DNA from: Devosia sp. FJ2-5-3
GTDB taxonomy: Bacteria; Pseudomonadota; Alphaproteobacteria; Rhizobiales; Devosiaceae
Length of the DNA: 64,000 nucleotides
Direction of reading: 5' to 3'
NCBI RefSeq assembly: GCF_029201545.1
Contig: NZ_CP104007.1
Coordinates: 3,907,501-3,971,500 of the forward strand
Shown here: in pieces, positions 17,166-25,395 of the stretch
How the letters are laid out: each line of letters starts with the position of its first letter
How positions within the stretch are numbered: the stretch's first letter is position 1
Position numbers and translations under genes: made by a program
Notes under the pieces: model-generated
Told to the model about the DNA's origin: nothing
The model's database searches: none
Seen by the model: the letters and a program-made list of their open reading frames with translations, nothing else

Positions 17166-17987
17166 ATGATACGTGCGAAAATGTCCGCCCTGATGGTTGC
17201 CGCCGTTCTGGCACTCGGCGTCCAGTCGCCGGCGCTGGGACGCGATCTCTGCACCATCGTCGCCGACGCTTCGACACGGGCAATCCTCCATCAGGAGGGG
17301 AATTGCGAGACCCGGGGGACCCCCGCCTCGACCTTCAAGATCGCGCTGGCGGTGATGGGGTTTGCGGATGGGATCCTCATTTCGAGCGAGGTCCCGAAGC
17401 TGCCGTTCAAGCAAGGCTATGCCGATTGGGGCGGAGCAGCCTGGAAAGAAGACGCGACGCCCGCGCGATGGATGGAGCATTCCATCGTCTGGTATTCGCA
17501 GAGACTGGCCGAGGCGATGGGTGCCGAAAGGCTGGGCCTGCATGCGCGCAATTTCGGCTATGGCAATGCCGATTTTTCCGGGGACCCCGGAAAGAACAAT
17601 GGCCTCGAACGCGCCTGGATATCGTCGTCTCTGGCCATTTCGCCGCTGGAGCAGGCGGCATTTCTGGCTGCGCTGGTCGAGGGGACATTGCCGGTTTCGG
17701 CGGAGGCGATGGCAGGGGCAATGGCGCTGGTCGAAGAGGCCGGCACGGTGGATGGCTGGCGCATTTTCGGCAAGACCGGATCGGCCTATCCTCGCAATCG
17801 GGACGAGAGTTTCGACCGGGCGCGGGGCTGGGGATGGTTTGTCGGCTGGGCCGAAAAAGGCGGGCAGACACTGGTCTTCGCGCGGCTGGCCCAGGACGAA
17901 GAGCGGCACCCTGTTTCAGGCGGGCTTCGGGCGCGCGATGCGCTGGTGCGGGATTGGGCGGGACTGATCCGGGCAGCGGGGCTTTGA
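17166..17987 (+). CDS. Class D beta-lactamase (OXA-like)
   Basis: A 273-residue serine hydrolase with a signal peptide ending near SPALG (residue about 25). All class D motifs are visible: STFK (Ser 55, Lys 58), SIV (Ser 106), YGN (Tyr 132) and KTG (Lys 203). WxxG-type sequence GWGWFVGWAEKG follows KTG as in OXA enzymes. It should hydrolyse penicillins in the periplasm, though spectrum cannot be read from sequence. The start at 17166 follows AGGGG; an in-frame ATG at 17082 lies far upstream and would hide the signal peptide. No mobile element is next to it, so it looks chromosomal and ancestral. Confidence 0.92.
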   Translation: MIRAKMSALMVAAVLALGVQSPALGRDLCTIVADASTRAILHQEGNCETRGTPASTFKIALAVMGFADGILISSEVPKLPFKQGYADWGGAAWKEDATPARWMEHSIVWYSQRLAEAMGAERLGLHARNFGYGNADFSGDPGKNNGLERAWISSSLAISPLEQAAFLAALVEGTLPVSAEAMAGAMALVEEAGTVDGWRIFGKTGSAYPRNRDESFDRARGWGWFVGWAEKGGQTLVFARLAQDEERHPVSGGLRARDALVRDWAGLIRAAGL

Positions 17988-18069
17988 GGGGGGGAGGGCC
18001 GACGACCTGCTTGGCCGACATTCGGCCCCAGTCACCGAACTGACACGCGAATTGGCGGTATCGGGGCTC

Positions 18070-18103
18070 GCGGAGTGGCCCTCGGGTCGAGCCCGAGGGA
18101 AGC
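18070..18103. repeat. Palindromic repeat (family R2)
   Basis: CCCTCGGGTCGAGCCCGAGGG flanked by GAGTGGC and AAGCCGG, almost the same as the unit ends in the 8826-9247 tandem repeat and at 14632-14660. It lies between the convergent beta-lactamase and siderophore-binding genes. Confidence 0.75.
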
Positions 18104-18151
18104 CGGTGCGGGGATGGGGGGCGGAATGCCCCCCTCTTTGAGACGTGGCGA

Positions 18152-19066
18152 TCAGCGCGTGGGGGCGACGCCGTAGAACTTTTCGATCTCGTCCAGCATG
18201 ATATTGGCAGCGATGATGCCGCCGGCGGTGTTCCAGATGGCGTCGGAAACGGCATGGACCTTACCGGCCTTGACCACGTTCAAATTCTGCCAGAGCGGAT
18301 CGGCTGTCCAGTCGGCGGCCTGGCTGTCGGCTTCGCCATTGCCGGTTTCATAGTTGAAATAGAACAGGCGATCCCCTTCGAGCTCGGGAATGCGCTCCTT
18401 GGTGATTTCTTCGGCGAAATCGTCCTTGTCCTGGGTCGCGGGACGCTTGAAACCGATTTCGTTTAGGATCAGGCCCGAGAAAGTATCCTTGTAATAGATG
18501 CGGGTCTGGCCGGCCATGAAGCGGGCGATGGAGATCTGTTCGTTGAGCGCGTCACCCAGTTCGGCACTCAGCGCGTCGATGCGCGCATCGAATTTGGCCA
18601 GTTCGGCCTTGCCCTTTTCGCCCACGCCGGCCGCGTCGGTATAGAGCTCCATATTGATCTTCCAGTCGCCGCGCAGGCGCTCGGAAATCACGGTCGGGGC
18701 AATGGCGGACAGCTGCTCGTAGATCTTTTCATGGCGCATCTTGTTGCCCAGGATCAGATCGGGCTCGAGGGACACGAGAAGCTCCAGATTGACCGCGGAT
18801 TCTTCGCCCACAACCACGACATCGGCCATGTCAGCGGCGATGTGATCGTACCAGGGATTGCCGAGGAAGGATTTGACCGCGCCGACCGGCGTGATGCCGA
18901 CGGCAAGCAATGCCTCGGTGCCCTCATTGGTCAGCACGATGATGCGCTGCGGATTGTCCGGCACATCGGTGACGCCCATGGAATGGGTGATTTCGCGGGC
19001 CAGCACCGGCGCGGACAGGAGACCGGCAAGGGCGATCGAGGCGAAAATCGTGGAGGCATACTTCAT
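18152..19066 (-). CDS. Ferric siderophore-binding periplasmic protein
   Basis: A 304-residue type III solute-binding protein (FepB/FecB group). A signal peptide ends near LLSAPVLA (residue about 22). HSMGVTDVPDNPQRIIVLTNEGTEALLAVG is the conserved N-lobe opening, and LVSLEPDLILGNKMRHEKIYEQLSAIAP the family motif preceding the long connecting helix. It delivers Fe(III)-siderophore to the permease pair encoded divergently. The start complementing 19064-19066 follows GAGGGAAC. It probably shares a regulatory region containing a RirA-type site with the permease operon. The siderophore is unknown, and no outer-membrane receptor lies in the window. Confidence 0.9.
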   Translation of the reverse strand: MKYASTIFASIALAGLLSAPVLAREITHSMGVTDVPDNPQRIIVLTNEGTEALLAVGITPVGAVKSFLGNPWYDHIAADMADVVVVGEESAVNLELLVSLEPDLILGNKMRHEKIYEQLSAIAPTVISERLRGDWKINMELYTDAAGVGEKGKAELAKFDARIDALSAELGDALNEQISIARFMAGQTRIYYKDTFSGLILNEIGFKRPATQDKDDFAEEITKERIPELEGDRLFYFNYETGNGEADSQAADWTADPLWQNLNVVKAGKVHAVSDAIWNTAGGIIAANIMLDEIEKFYGVAPTR

Positions 19067-19134
19067 TGGAGTTCCCTCTTTTCTTGACATCGAGCGTCAG
19101 AAATAAGATGGCTGCAAACAGCCAGAAGTGAACC

Positions 19135-19149
19135 TGACTGTCAATATCA
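19135..19149. promoter_or_regulatory. Candidate RirA iron-responsive operator
   Basis: TGACTGTCAATATCA fits the rhizobial iron-responsive operator pattern TGA-N9-TCA. It lies between the divergent binding-protein and permease genes, and a second such site stands before rirA. The pattern is short and could arise by chance, but both places are exactly where it is expected. Confidence 0.5.
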
Positions 19150-19166
19150 ACATAGAGAGTATCCAC

Positions 19167-20189
19167 GTGGCCTCAGCCTTGTCAGTGCCCCGGCCGATTT
19201 CCCTGTCTCGCCCCTCGCGGGTCCAGGTCTATGTCGGGCTGGCGCTGCTGCTTGCCCTGTCGATGCTGGCCAGCCTGACCCTGGGCTACAAGGTCTACTC
19301 GCTCGACCAGGTGTTCACTGCGCTCTTTGCCCATGACGGATCGGAAACCTCCGTGGTGATTGCGGGCCTGCGATTGCCGCGGGCGCTGATTGCGCCATTG
19401 ACCGGGGCGGCGCTTGGCATGGCGGGGGTGCTGGTGCAGACGCTGTCGCGCAATCGCATCGCCTCGCCGGATACGCTCGGGCTCAATGCCGGCGCGTCCC
19501 TCGCCGTCGTCGTGGCGGGCATCGTCTTTGGCGTGCAGTCGCTGGCAGGGCTTGCCATGGCCGCCTCGCTCGGTGCCTTTGTCACCGCCATCGTGGTGTT
19601 CGGCATCGCCGCCGGCGCGGGCGGGCTTTCGCCGCTCAAGATCGTCCTGGTCGGGGTGACCTTTGCCAGCCTCTCCCATGCCTTCGTCGAAGTGCTGCTG
19701 ACCAGCAATGAGGCCATGCTGCAGCAATTGCTGTTCTGGCTATCGGGCGCCTTTGTCGACCGGCCCATCGGGCTTTTCTACACCGCCCTGCCCGTCGTTC
19801 TGGTTGGAGGCATTGTCGCAGTGGGGCTGTCGCGGGCGCTCGATGCGCTGCAGGCCGACGATGCCACCGCGCAGGGGCTGGGCGTGCCGCTGGGCCTCGT
19901 TCGCGCCCTGGCCTTCGTGGCCGTGGCGATCTTGACCGGTGCGGCCATATCGATGGCGGGGCCGGTGGCCTTTGTCGGCCTTGTCGTTCCCCATGCCGCA
20001 CGGCGGCTGGTCGGGCTGAGGCATATTCACCAATTGCCAGCGGCGGCATTGTTCGGCGCCGTCTATGCGACGCTGGCCGATGTGGCGGCGCGCTTCGTCA
20101 TCTATCCGGTGGAGGCGCCCGTGGGGGCGGTGACCGCCGTGGTGGGGGCCATCACGCTGGTGGTCCTGCTCCGGAGGCGTGCGGCATGA
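19167..20189 (+). CDS. Iron-siderophore ABC permease, FecCD family (first)
   Basis: A permease of about 340 residues with the usual eight to ten helices of the BtuC/FecCD fold. RLPRALIAPLTGAALGMAGVLVQTLSRNRIASPDTLGLNAGAS is the conserved cytoplasmic-loop region, quoted here in parts: RLPRALIA, GVLVQTLSRN and SPDTLGLNAG. AGPVAFVGLVVPHAARRLVG is the ATPase-contact motif near the C-terminus. I prefer the GTG at 19167, which follows AGAGAG, over the GTG at 19128, which has no ribosome site and would bury the candidate RirA box inside the gene. It overlaps the second permease by 4 bases. Confidence 0.9.
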   Translation: MASALSVPRPISLSRPSRVQVYVGLALLLALSMLASLTLGYKVYSLDQVFTALFAHDGSETSVVIAGLRLPRALIAPLTGAALGMAGVLVQTLSRNRIASPDTLGLNAGASLAVVVAGIVFGVQSLAGLAMAASLGAFVTAIVVFGIAAGAGGLSPLKIVLVGVTFASLSHAFVEVLLTSNEAMLQQLLFWLSGAFVDRPIGLFYTALPVVLVGGIVAVGLSRALDALQADDATAQGLGVPLGLVRALAFVAVAILTGAAISMAGPVAFVGLVVPHAARRLVGLRHIHQLPAAALFGAVYATLADVAARFVIYPVEAPVGAVTAVVGAITLVVLLRRRAA

Positions 20190-21226
20190 GCGCTTCACTC
20201 ACCATGACCGGCCAGAGACGCCTCAACCCGGCCGTGCCGACACTGATCGTTGCCGGCGCCTTCTTCCTCCTGCTGCTCGGCGCCATCGGCTTCGGCACGA
20301 TCTGGATGTCGCCCGAAACCATAGCCAATGTCCTGCTGGGCGGCGGCGAAAAATCGGAACGCCTCGTCATCCTGCAATTGCGCCTGCCGCGCGTCGTGGC
20401 GGCGATCATTGCGGGGGCGGCCATCGCCTTTTCCGGCTATCTGCTGCAGCGCATCACCCGCAACGAGCTGGCCTCGCCGGGCGTGCTGGGCGTGGTCGAT
20501 GGCGCGTCGCTCGGCGTCGTGCTGTTCCTCGCTATTTTTTCAAATGAAGCCAATGCCCTGATGGTGCCCGTGAGCTGGCAGCCGCTGGCGGCGGCAATCG
20601 GGGCACTGGTTGCCATCGCGCTGGTCTTCATCCTATCGGGGCGGCAGGCATCGTCGACCATACGCCTCCTGCTGTTCGGCATCGCCATTGCCGCCGTCGC
20701 CAAGGCCTTGACGACCATTTTCATCCTGATCGGTCCGAACTATCAGGCCACGCAGGCCGCCCGCTGGCTGGCCGGCGCCGTCTATGCCATCAGCTGGAGC
20801 GAAATCCAGATCATGCTGGCGGCGCTGATCCCCACGGTGCTGATCGCCGGCTGGCTCGCACGGGATCTGCCGCCGGCCGATCTCGACGATGTCTCCTCGC
20901 GCAGCGTCGGGCTCAATCTGCATTTCTATCGCATTGCCGTCTTTTTCATTGCCGGCGCGCTGACGGCCATCGCGGTCGCCTTTGTCGGCGCGGTCGGCTT
21001 TCTCGGGCTGATTGCGCCGCACATGGCGCGGCTGCTGGTCGGCCGGGCGCGCCTTGCCGGCATTGTCACATCCATGATGCTGGGGGCGATGATGCTGGTG
21101 GCGGCGGACCTGGTGGTGCGAGTTGCCTTTGCACCGACCGAAGTGCCGGCGGGCACCATTACCGCCATTGTCGGCGCCCCCTATTTCCTCTTCCTGCTGA
21201 TGCGCAAGGACAAGACCAATGGCTGA
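20186..21226 (+). CDS. Iron-siderophore ABC permease, FecCD family (second)
   Basis: A 346-residue partner permease with the same fold. LRLPRVVAAIIAGAAIAFSG, LLQRITRNELASPGVLGVVDG and the ATPase-contact segment FVGAVGFLGLIAPHMARLLVG are diagnostic. The pair probably forms a heterodimeric inner-membrane channel. The gene overlaps the upstream permease by 4 bases and the ATPase gene by 8, so all three are translated together. Confidence 0.92.
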   Translation: MSASLTMTGQRRLNPAVPTLIVAGAFFLLLLGAIGFGTIWMSPETIANVLLGGGEKSERLVILQLRLPRVVAAIIAGAAIAFSGYLLQRITRNELASPGVLGVVDGASLGVVLFLAIFSNEANALMVPVSWQPLAAAIGALVAIALVFILSGRQASSTIRLLLFGIAIAAVAKALTTIFILIGPNYQATQAARWLAGAVYAISWSEIQIMLAALIPTVLIAGWLARDLPPADLDDVSSRSVGLNLHFYRIAVFFIAGALTAIAVAFVGAVGFLGLIAPHMARLLVGRARLAGIVTSMMLGAMMLVAADLVVRVAFAPTEVPAGTITAIVGAPYFLFLLMRKDKTNG

Positions 21227-22052
21227 GATCCCGACGAGCCGCATCGATGTCGTCGACCTGACGCTGAAATATGGCAATGACACGGTGCTCGACGCACTCA
21301 GCCTGCCGATCCCGCGCGGCAAGGTGACCGTGCTGGCAGGGCCCAACGGGTGTGGGAAATCCACACTGTTGCGGGCGATCCGCCGGCTTCAGACGGGGCA
21401 GAAGGGGCATATCCTTCTCGATGGCATCGATATCGGCAAGCTGGGCGCAAAGGAGCTGGCGCGCCAGATCGGCCTTTTGGCGCAAAGCCCCAATGCGCCG
21501 CCGGATATGAGCGTGGAAGAGCTGGTGCGGCTTGGCCGCTACCCGCACCAGGCGATGATGCAGCCCTGGAGCGAAAAGGACGGGGCAGCGGTGCTGCGGG
21601 CCATGGACGGGACCGGGGTGACGAGCCTGCGCCAACGCCATATCGGCTCGCTGTCCGGTGGCCAGCTGCAGCGCGCCTGGATTGCCATGGTCCTGGCGCA
21701 GGAGACCGACATTATCTGCCTCGACGAGCCGGTGAACCATCTCGACATGGCCCATCAGCTCGATTGCCTCGACCTCGTGGCAAAGCTCAATCGCGAGAAT
21801 GGGCGGACCATCGTGCTGGTGCTGCACGATCTCAATTTGGCGGCCCGCTATGCGGACCAATTGGTGTTTGTCCATGAAGGGCGCGTGCGCGCGCTGGGCC
21901 GGCCCGAAGAGCTGATGAAGCCGGAATTGCTGGCGGAGGTGTTCGAGGTGGACGCCGCGATCATGACCGACCCCGTGCATGGCCGGCCGATCTGTATTCC
22001 ACGCGGACGGGCAAGGCCTGCGGCCGAAAAAGAGCTCAACGCCGTGGCGTGA
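21219..22052 (+). CDS. Iron-siderophore ABC transporter ATPase
   Basis: A 277-residue nucleotide-binding protein. Walker A is GPNGCGKST (near residue 42), the signature is LSGGQLQRAWIAMVLAQ, Walker B is DIICLDEPVNHLD and the switch histidine is in VLVLHDLNLA, all in FepC/FecE style. It powers the two permeases. It ends three bases before the convergent HD-GYP gene, with no room for a separate terminator. Confidence 0.94.
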   Translation: MAEIPTSRIDVVDLTLKYGNDTVLDALSLPIPRGKVTVLAGPNGCGKSTLLRAIRRLQTGQKGHILLDGIDIGKLGAKELARQIGLLAQSPNAPPDMSVEELVRLGRYPHQAMMQPWSEKDGAAVLRAMDGTGVTSLRQRHIGSLSGGQLQRAWIAMVLAQETDIICLDEPVNHLDMAHQLDCLDLVAKLNRENGRTIVLVLHDLNLAARYADQLVFVHEGRVRALGRPEELMKPELLAEVFEVDAAIMTDPVHGRPICIPRGRARPAAEKELNAVA

Positions 22053-22055
22053 CGA

Positions 22056-23099
22056 TCAGGCGCTCTCGGCCAATGCCGGGGGCTCCATGAGCGCGCGGAT
22101 TTCACCCCAGCCATTGCGGAAGGCGGTGACGCAGGCCGGGTCGAAATGGGTGCCGGCGCAATTGAGGATCTCGGCATAGGCCTTGGCCAGGGGCCAGGCC
22201 TTTTTATAGGGCCGCTCGGAGCAGAGCGCATCAAACACATCGGCGATGGCGACGATGCGCGCCTCGACGGGAATGTCGGTGCCCGAAAGGCGGTCGGGAT
22301 AGCCGGTGCCGTCCCATTTTTCATGGTGGCTCTGGGCGATCAGCTCGGCGGTGCGAATGAGATCGCTGTCGCCGTTTTCGAGAATTCTGGCGCCGATGGT
22401 GACGTGCTCGCGCATGCGCGTCATTTCCTCGGAGGTGAGCTTGCCGGGCTTGGACAGAATGGCATCGGCTATGCCGATCTTGCCGATGTCATGCAGCGGG
22501 GCCGACAGATAGATCATGCGGCAGCGATGGGCATCGAGCCCGACGCCTTCGGCGATGATCTGGCTGATGCGGGCGACGCGCGAGACATGCTCGCCCGTGT
22601 CGCCATCGCGATATTCGATGGCGCGGGCGAGGCGCCAGATGATCTCTTCTTCGCGCTCGAGAAGATGGGCTGTGGCTGCCTCGACCTCGCGCGCCAACCG
22701 CTCGGCCTGGCCGGCCAGCTCAAGCTGGGCGCCGCGCAGGGCGAGCAGATTGGTGACGCGCGCCTGAAGCTCGATAGGGTCGAAGGGCTTGGTCAGGAAA
22801 TCATTGGCGCCGCACTTGATGGCCTCGATGCGCACCTGCTTGTCGATATCGGAGGTGACCATGATGATGGGCACGCTGCGATAGGTGAGGCGCTGGCGCA
22901 GGGCGGCGGTGAATTCCATGCCGCTCATTTCGGGCATGATATGATCGACGAGGATCAGATCGAACTGCTCCGCATCGGCCCGGGCGAGAGCCTGGCGGGG
23001 ATTGAGGCAAAGCTGGACATCGCCCGATACGGACTGGCCCACAATCGAGCCGAGCAGGGCAAGGCTTGATCGAGAATCATCGACAATCAACAAACGCAC
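22056..23099 (-). CDS. Response regulator with HD-GYP phosphodiesterase domain
   Basis: A 347-residue protein: an N-terminal receiver domain (about residues 1-120, acidic pair in LLIVDDSR, phospho-acceptor Asp 52 in LILVDHIMPEMSG, Lys in FLTKPFDP), a coiled linker around 120-160, then an HD-GYP domain. The catalytic signature is complete: HDIGKIG, HHEKWDGTGYP and DVFDALCSERPYK. It should degrade cyclic di-GMP when phosphorylated. It starts with GTG behind GGGGGG. No sensor kinase is adjacent, so its input is unknown. Confidence 0.93.
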   Translation of the reverse strand: MRLLIVDDSRSSLALLGSIVGQSVSGDVQLCLNPRQALARADAEQFDLILVDHIMPEMSGMEFTAALRQRLTYRSVPIIMVTSDIDKQVRIEAIKCGANDFLTKPFDPIELQARVTNLLALRGAQLELAGQAERLAREVEAATAHLLEREEEIIWRLARAIEYRDGDTGEHVSRVARISQIIAEGVGLDAHRCRMIYLSAPLHDIGKIGIADAILSKPGKLTSEEMTRMREHVTIGARILENGDSDLIRTAELIAQSHHEKWDGTGYPDRLSGTDIPVEARIVAIADVFDALCSERPYKKAWPLAKAYAEILNCAGTHFDPACVTAFRNGWGEIRALMEPPALAESA

Positions 23100-23208
23100 T
23101 GCTTCGGCCCCCCGGCAGAACTTTTCGATTTGAGACTAGGGGGAGAGCTCTTAGTCGAGGCTTAACGGAACCCAGGCGGATTTGATGGATCTGGCAAAAA
23201 AGCCGTTC

Positions 23209-24492
23209 CTATTTCGCGAGCGGGTGGAACGTGTTGGCGGCGATGGAGGCAGGCTTCATCTGAATGGAAAAGCCGGGCGCCTCCGGCGGCATATAGGCGG
23301 CATTGCGGATGGCGCAGGGGGCGAGGAAATGCTCGTGGAGGTGATCGACATATTCGATCACCCGGCCGGTTTTGGTGCCGGAGACGGCGAGATAGTCGAT
23401 CATCGAGAGATGCTGGACATATTCGCAGAGGCCGACCCCGCCCGCATGTGGCCAGACGGGCTTTTCGTATTTGGCGGCCATGAGCAGGACGGAGAGGACC
23501 TCATTCAGGCCGCCAATGCGGCAGGCGTCGATCTGGACGATGTCGATGGCGTCGCGGGTGATGAACTGCTTGAAGAGAATGCGGTTCTGGCACATTTCCC
23601 CGGTGGCGACCTTTACCGGGGCAATGGCTTCGCGGATCTTGCGGTGGCCCTCGACGTCGTCGGGGCTGGTCGGCTCTTCGATGAAGAACGGATTAAAGCG
23701 CTTGAGCTGGTTGACCCAAGCGATGGCCTGGTCGACTTCCCAGACCTGGTTGGCGTCGATCATCAGATAGCGGTCCGGTCCCATGATGGAGCGGACAATG
23801 TCGAGACGGCGGATATCGTCCTCGAGATCGCGGCCGACCTTCATCTTGATATGAGTGAAGCCGGACGCCACCGCCTCATTGGCGAGGCGGATGAGCTTTT
23901 CATTGGGATAGCCGAGCCAGCCGGCGGAGGTGGTGTAGCAGGCATATCCCCCGGCGCGCAGATTGGCGATGCGTTCGGCCTTGCCGGGCTCGGCAGCGCG
24001 GAAGATGGCGAGGGCTTCCTCGGGCGTGATGGCGTCGGTGAGGTAGCGGAAATCGATGATGGAAACGAGCTGTTCGGGGCTCATTTCGGCGACATAGAGC
24101 CAGACCGGTTTTCCGGCCCGTTTGGCGAGGAGATCCCAGACGGCATTGACCACCGCGCCGGTCGCCAGATGCATGGCGCCCTTGTCGGGGCCAATCCACC
24201 GGAGCTGGCTGTCGCCGGTCATATGGCGCCAGAAGCGGCCGGGATTTTCTTCGATCCAGTCGAGATCGAGGTTTTTCACCCGATCGGTGAGGGCGTTAAT
24301 CGCGGCGCAGACGACTTCATTGCCGCGGCCGATGGTGAAGGTGAGGCCATGGCCTTCAAGAGCGCTGTCCGTGCCCAGCACGACATAGGCGGCGGAATAA
24401 TCGGGGTCCGGGTTCATCGCATCGGACCCGTCGAGCGAAGCCGAGGTGGGGAAGCGGAGGTCGTGGGTTTTAAGCGATGTGATTTTGGTCAT
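23209..24492 (-). CDS. L-fuconate dehydratase, enolase superfamily
   Basis: A 427-residue mandelate-racemase-type enzyme. The opening with LDGSDAMNPDPDYSAAYVVL is the hallmark of L-fuconate dehydratase. Catalytic features follow in order: the KxK lysines in FTHIKMKVGRD, metal ligands in LMIDANQVW, FIEEPTSPDD and VATGEMCQNR, and the histidine in WPHAGGVG. It would convert L-fuconate to 2-keto-3-deoxy-L-fuconate in the cytoplasm. The ATG complementing 24490-24492 is preferred; another lies four codons upstream. It is the last gene of the ABC-SDR-dehydratase operon on this strand. The exact sugar acid could differ (for example L-galactonate), since related family members overlap in specificity. 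Confidence 0.88.
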   Translation of the reverse strand: MTKITSLKTHDLRFPTSASLDGSDAMNPDPDYSAAYVVLGTDSALEGHGLTFTIGRGNEVVCAAINALTDRVKNLDLDWIEENPGRFWRHMTGDSQLRWIGPDKGAMHLATGAVVNAVWDLLAKRAGKPVWLYVAEMSPEQLVSIIDFRYLTDAITPEEALAIFRAAEPGKAERIANLRAGGYACYTTSAGWLGYPNEKLIRLANEAVASGFTHIKMKVGRDLEDDIRRLDIVRSIMGPDRYLMIDANQVWEVDQAIAWVNQLKRFNPFFIEEPTSPDDVEGHRKIREAIAPVKVATGEMCQNRILFKQFITRDAIDIVQIDACRIGGLNEVLSVLLMAAKYEKPVWPHAGGVGLCEYVQHLSMIDYLAVSGTKTGRVIEYVDHLHEHFLAPCAIRNAAYMPPEAPGFSIQMKPASIAANTFHPLAK

Positions 24493-24527
24493 GGCCGTTT
24501 CCATTTTTCCGCCACCCTCAAAATGGG

Positions 24528-25259
24528 TCAGCCTGTCCAGCCGCCATCGATGATGTGGACCTGGCCGGTGGTGTAGGTGGCGCCGGCGAGGTAGACGGCG
24601 AGGTCGGCGACTTCCTCGGGCTGGGCGATGCGGCCGATGGGCTGGCGGGCGATGAAGGATTTTTTGGCCGCCTCGAAATCGCCGGTGGCGTGCCAGCGTT
24701 CATGCAGGCTCGGGCTCTCGACCGTGCCCGGGGCAATGGCGTTGATGCGGATATTGTGGGCAACATAGTCGGCGGCGACGGATTTGGTCAGCCCGATGAC
24801 GGCGGCCTTGGAGATGGAATAGGCGGCGCGGTTTGGAACGCCCTTCACCGAGGAGGCGACCGTGGCCATGTTGATGATGGCGCCATCGCGGCGCTCGATC
24901 ATTTGCGGCAGAACGGCGCGAATGGTGCGGATCTGCGCCCTGACGTTGAGATCGAGCGCGAAGTCGAGATCGGCATCGCTCATCTCGAGAATGGTGCCGC
25001 TGTGGACGACGCCGGCGCAGTTGAAGAGAACGTCGATGCGGCCGATTTCGGCCATTGCAGCGGTGACGTCCTCATTGGAGAGCACGTTGAGGACGCGCGT
25101 GGTGATGCCGGGGGTGCCGTTGAGCTCACCAAGCTTGGCCGCATTGATATCGGTGGCGATCACACTGGCCCCGGCGCGGGCGAAGGCGAGAGCCGAGGCC
25201 TGGCCGATGCCCTGGGCAGCGGCGGTGATAAGAACTGTTTTGCCGGCAATGTCGGTCAT
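24528..25259 (-). CDS. SDR oxidoreductase, probable 2-keto-3-deoxy-L-fuconate dehydrogenase
   Basis: A 243-residue short-chain dehydrogenase. The NAD motif is AAAQGIGQASA, with FNCAGVVHSG and the catalytic Tyr-Lys in AAYSISKAAV; VAVYLAGATYTTGQVHIIDGGW is the usual ending. It follows the sugar transporter and precedes the fuconate dehydratase gene, with 35 bases between. The same pairing is known from the oxidative L-fucose pathway, where the SDR oxidises 2-keto-3-deoxy-L-fuconate to the 2,4-diketo acid. The assignment rests on context plus family resemblance. Confidence 0.8.
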   Translation of the reverse strand: MTDIAGKTVLITAAAQGIGQASALAFARAGASVIATDINAAKLGELNGTPGITTRVLNVLSNEDVTAAMAEIGRIDVLFNCAGVVHSGTILEMSDADLDFALDLNVRAQIRTIRAVLPQMIERRDGAIINMATVASSVKGVPNRAAYSISKAAVIGLTKSVAADYVAHNIRINAIAPGTVESPSLHERWHATGDFEAAKKSFIARQPIGRIAQPEEVADLAVYLAGATYTTGQVHIIDGGWTG

Positions 25260-25285
25260 TATTTTTCTCGCTAAAACTTAGATCC

Positions 25286-25351
25286 GTCATCCCCGCGACA
25301 GCGGGGACCCCCCGGTTCAAAAAAGGGGGTTCCCGCTTTTGCGGGAATGAC
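25286..25351. repeat. Palindromic intergenic repeat (family R3)
   Basis: GTCATCCCCGCGACAGCGGGGACCC is mirrored by GGGTTCCCGCTTTTGCGGGAATGAC across a short loop, forming a long cruciform-capable element. A smaller hairpin (GGCCC..GGGCC) follows at 25362-25385. Related sequence is at 54808. It lies between the SDR gene and the sugar-binding protein gene and may trim the transcript. Confidence 0.75.
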
Positions 25352-25395
25352 ATTGTGCAAAGGCCCCTCCCCGAGGGGAAGGGCCAAGATATTTC

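Noticed and set aside
16617..17909. A long N-terminal extension of Ohr up to 17909
   Set aside because: The extension is the antisense of the beta-lactamase gene; Ohr starts at 17042 with a good ribosome site and the standard family length.
19084..19112. TTGACA at 19084 as a -35 box for the iron permease operon
   Set aside because: No acceptable -10 hexamer is found at 16-18 bases; the box may be chance.
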